DNA from: Eonycteris spelaea
Lineage: Eukaryota > Chordata > Mammalia > Chiroptera > Pteropodidae
Assembly: GCA_003508835.1 (NCBI GenBank)
Contig: PUFA01000084.1
Location: 5,828,001 to 5,892,000, forward strand
Direction of reading: 5' to 3'
DNA: 64,000 nucleotides
The position numbers were made by a program, and so were the translations under genes. Positions within the stretch are counted from its first letter, which is position 1; every line of letters begins with the position of its first letter. The notes under the pieces are model-generated. The model made no database searches. It had not been told where the DNA came from and worked only from the letters and a program-made list of their open reading frames with translations. Shown here piece after piece: positions 63,208-64,000 of this stretch.

Positions 63208-63420
63208 TCTACGGCTATGCTATCCTGAATGAGCCCAATCCTGTCTGATCTCGGAAGCTAAGCAGGGTTGGGCCTGGTTAGTACTTGGATGGGAGACCAC
63301 CTAAGAAGACCAGGTGCTGTAGGCATAAAAAATAAGGGATTGTAAACTGACAAGGTCTTTGCAATCTGTGAGGTCAACCAAAAGTTGCCTCACCTTAAAA
63401 AAAAAGTTCTGTGACTCTAG
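63208..63420 (+). mobile_element. 5S rRNA-derived SINE with 14-bp target-site duplication (MEG-R type)
   Basis: A 118-base 5S-like body (63207-63324) starts GTCTACGGCTATGCTATCCT and ends GGTGCTGTAGGC. A unique tail of about 70 bases follows (gggattgtaaactgacaagg, cacc) and an A-run at 63397-63405. The flanking direct repeat TTCTGTGACTCTAG is identical at 63194-63207 and 63407-63420, so this is a true retrotransposition and a fairly young one. The long tail suggests the MEG-RL rather than MEG-RS type, by recollection. Confidence 0.85.
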
Positions 63421-64000
63421 AGTAGTTTTTTTTAAACTAAGGATTTCAACCCATTAGTAGGTCCTGAAATCAGGCTCAAGATGAACTATTTTTTTAAAGA
63501 AATAGAATAGATTAGAACAGAAATATCCAAGTACATATCTGATAATAAGGGTAAATGTTGTTTGGTGAAACTTTTGTTTTGGTTGTATATACATAAGTTG
63601 TATATTGAGACATGGTGTAACATTTTTTTCTTACTGTAGGTGATAATCAAAAAGTTAAAAGTCATTTGAGTGTTTAACAACTATAGAAATTTTCTCTTGA
63701 CTCATTGACTTTAAGAGCTTTGTTTTTTTTTTTTATATGACTCCAAAAAGTCCATGAGGAAAGTTAAGCATTATATACATTTAACAAAAATGGATATGCA
63801 AATAGAGTTATAGAGAATTTATTTGAATCACCTTTACAAGAAAAAATCGAGAAGGTATCTAAATAGTATTAGGTTTTAAACCTTGAAATTGACCCCTGAT
63901 GTGACATAAGTTCCAACCTCTACACTTTACTTCTTCAGAGACAGTAATCATCCATTTATAGATAGATCTCAGAGAACGCTATGCTTGAATTCTCAACTGG

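Larger units (their letters stand above)
54690..64000 (+). other. CCDC191 intron 8, incomplete
   Basis: The next CCDC191 exon (human continues from DLREENRK) is not present up to 64000. Besides the L1/HAL1-type element, the L1 end and the two 5S SINEs, 59100-60060 and 60180-61780 contain only weak L2-like traces and unassigned sequence. Confidence 0.5.

Noticed and set aside
63207..63324. Functional 5S rRNA gene
   Set aside because: The sequence diverges from 5S in the central region, lacks a T-run terminator after the body, has a SINE tail and is flanked by a target-site duplication.

Overview
This is mammalian genomic DNA: AT-rich, multi-exon genes with canonical splice sites, one CpG-rich promoter block, and ancient mammalian repeats (MIR, L2, MER20, MER5A-like, Tigger, old L1). 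Two 5S-rRNA-derived SINEs lie near the right end. One is a tRNA-Val-like head joined to a 5S-like body. That architecture matches the MEG SINEs described only from fruit bats, so a pteropodid megabat is the best source call, made from repeat content and not from a search.

The window holds two divergently transcribed genes that share a CpG-rich promoter at about 23.6-24.6 kb. To the left, on the minus strand, is QTRT2 (older name QTRTD1), the non-catalytic subunit of the eukaryotic queuine tRNA-ribosyltransferase. All eight coding exons can be placed between 20128 and about 4019, and every splice phase closes. To the right, on the plus strand, is CCDC191 (KIAA1407), a coiled-coil protein of unknown function. 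Eight coding exons can be placed from 24333 to 54689, and the gene runs off the right edge. QTRT2 and CCDC191 are head-to-head neighbours on human chromosome 3q13.31, which supports both calls.

Both reading frames are broken by apparent single-base losses. QTRT2 loses one base near its C-terminus, so the protein stops at 405 residues; restoring the base gives 415, the human length. CCDC191 is one base short at or near the exon 1/2 junction and in exons 2 and 3, so its N-terminus cannot be translated through, although exons 4-8 are fully open and in phase. This could be base-calling or assembly error, or real decay of the CCDC191 N-terminus; the sequence alone cannot decide.

Layout: 1-4018, flank and probable QTRT2 3' UTR; 4019-20149, QTRT2 exons with introns holding MIR, L1 and L2; 20150-24610, QTRT2 intron 1 and the shared promoter; 24333-54689, CCDC191 exons with introns rich in L2, Tigger and L1; 54690-64000, CCDC191 intron 8, with a nearly complete L1/HAL1-type element and the two 5S SINEs. 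No CRISPR array, operon or other undescribed multigene system was found.
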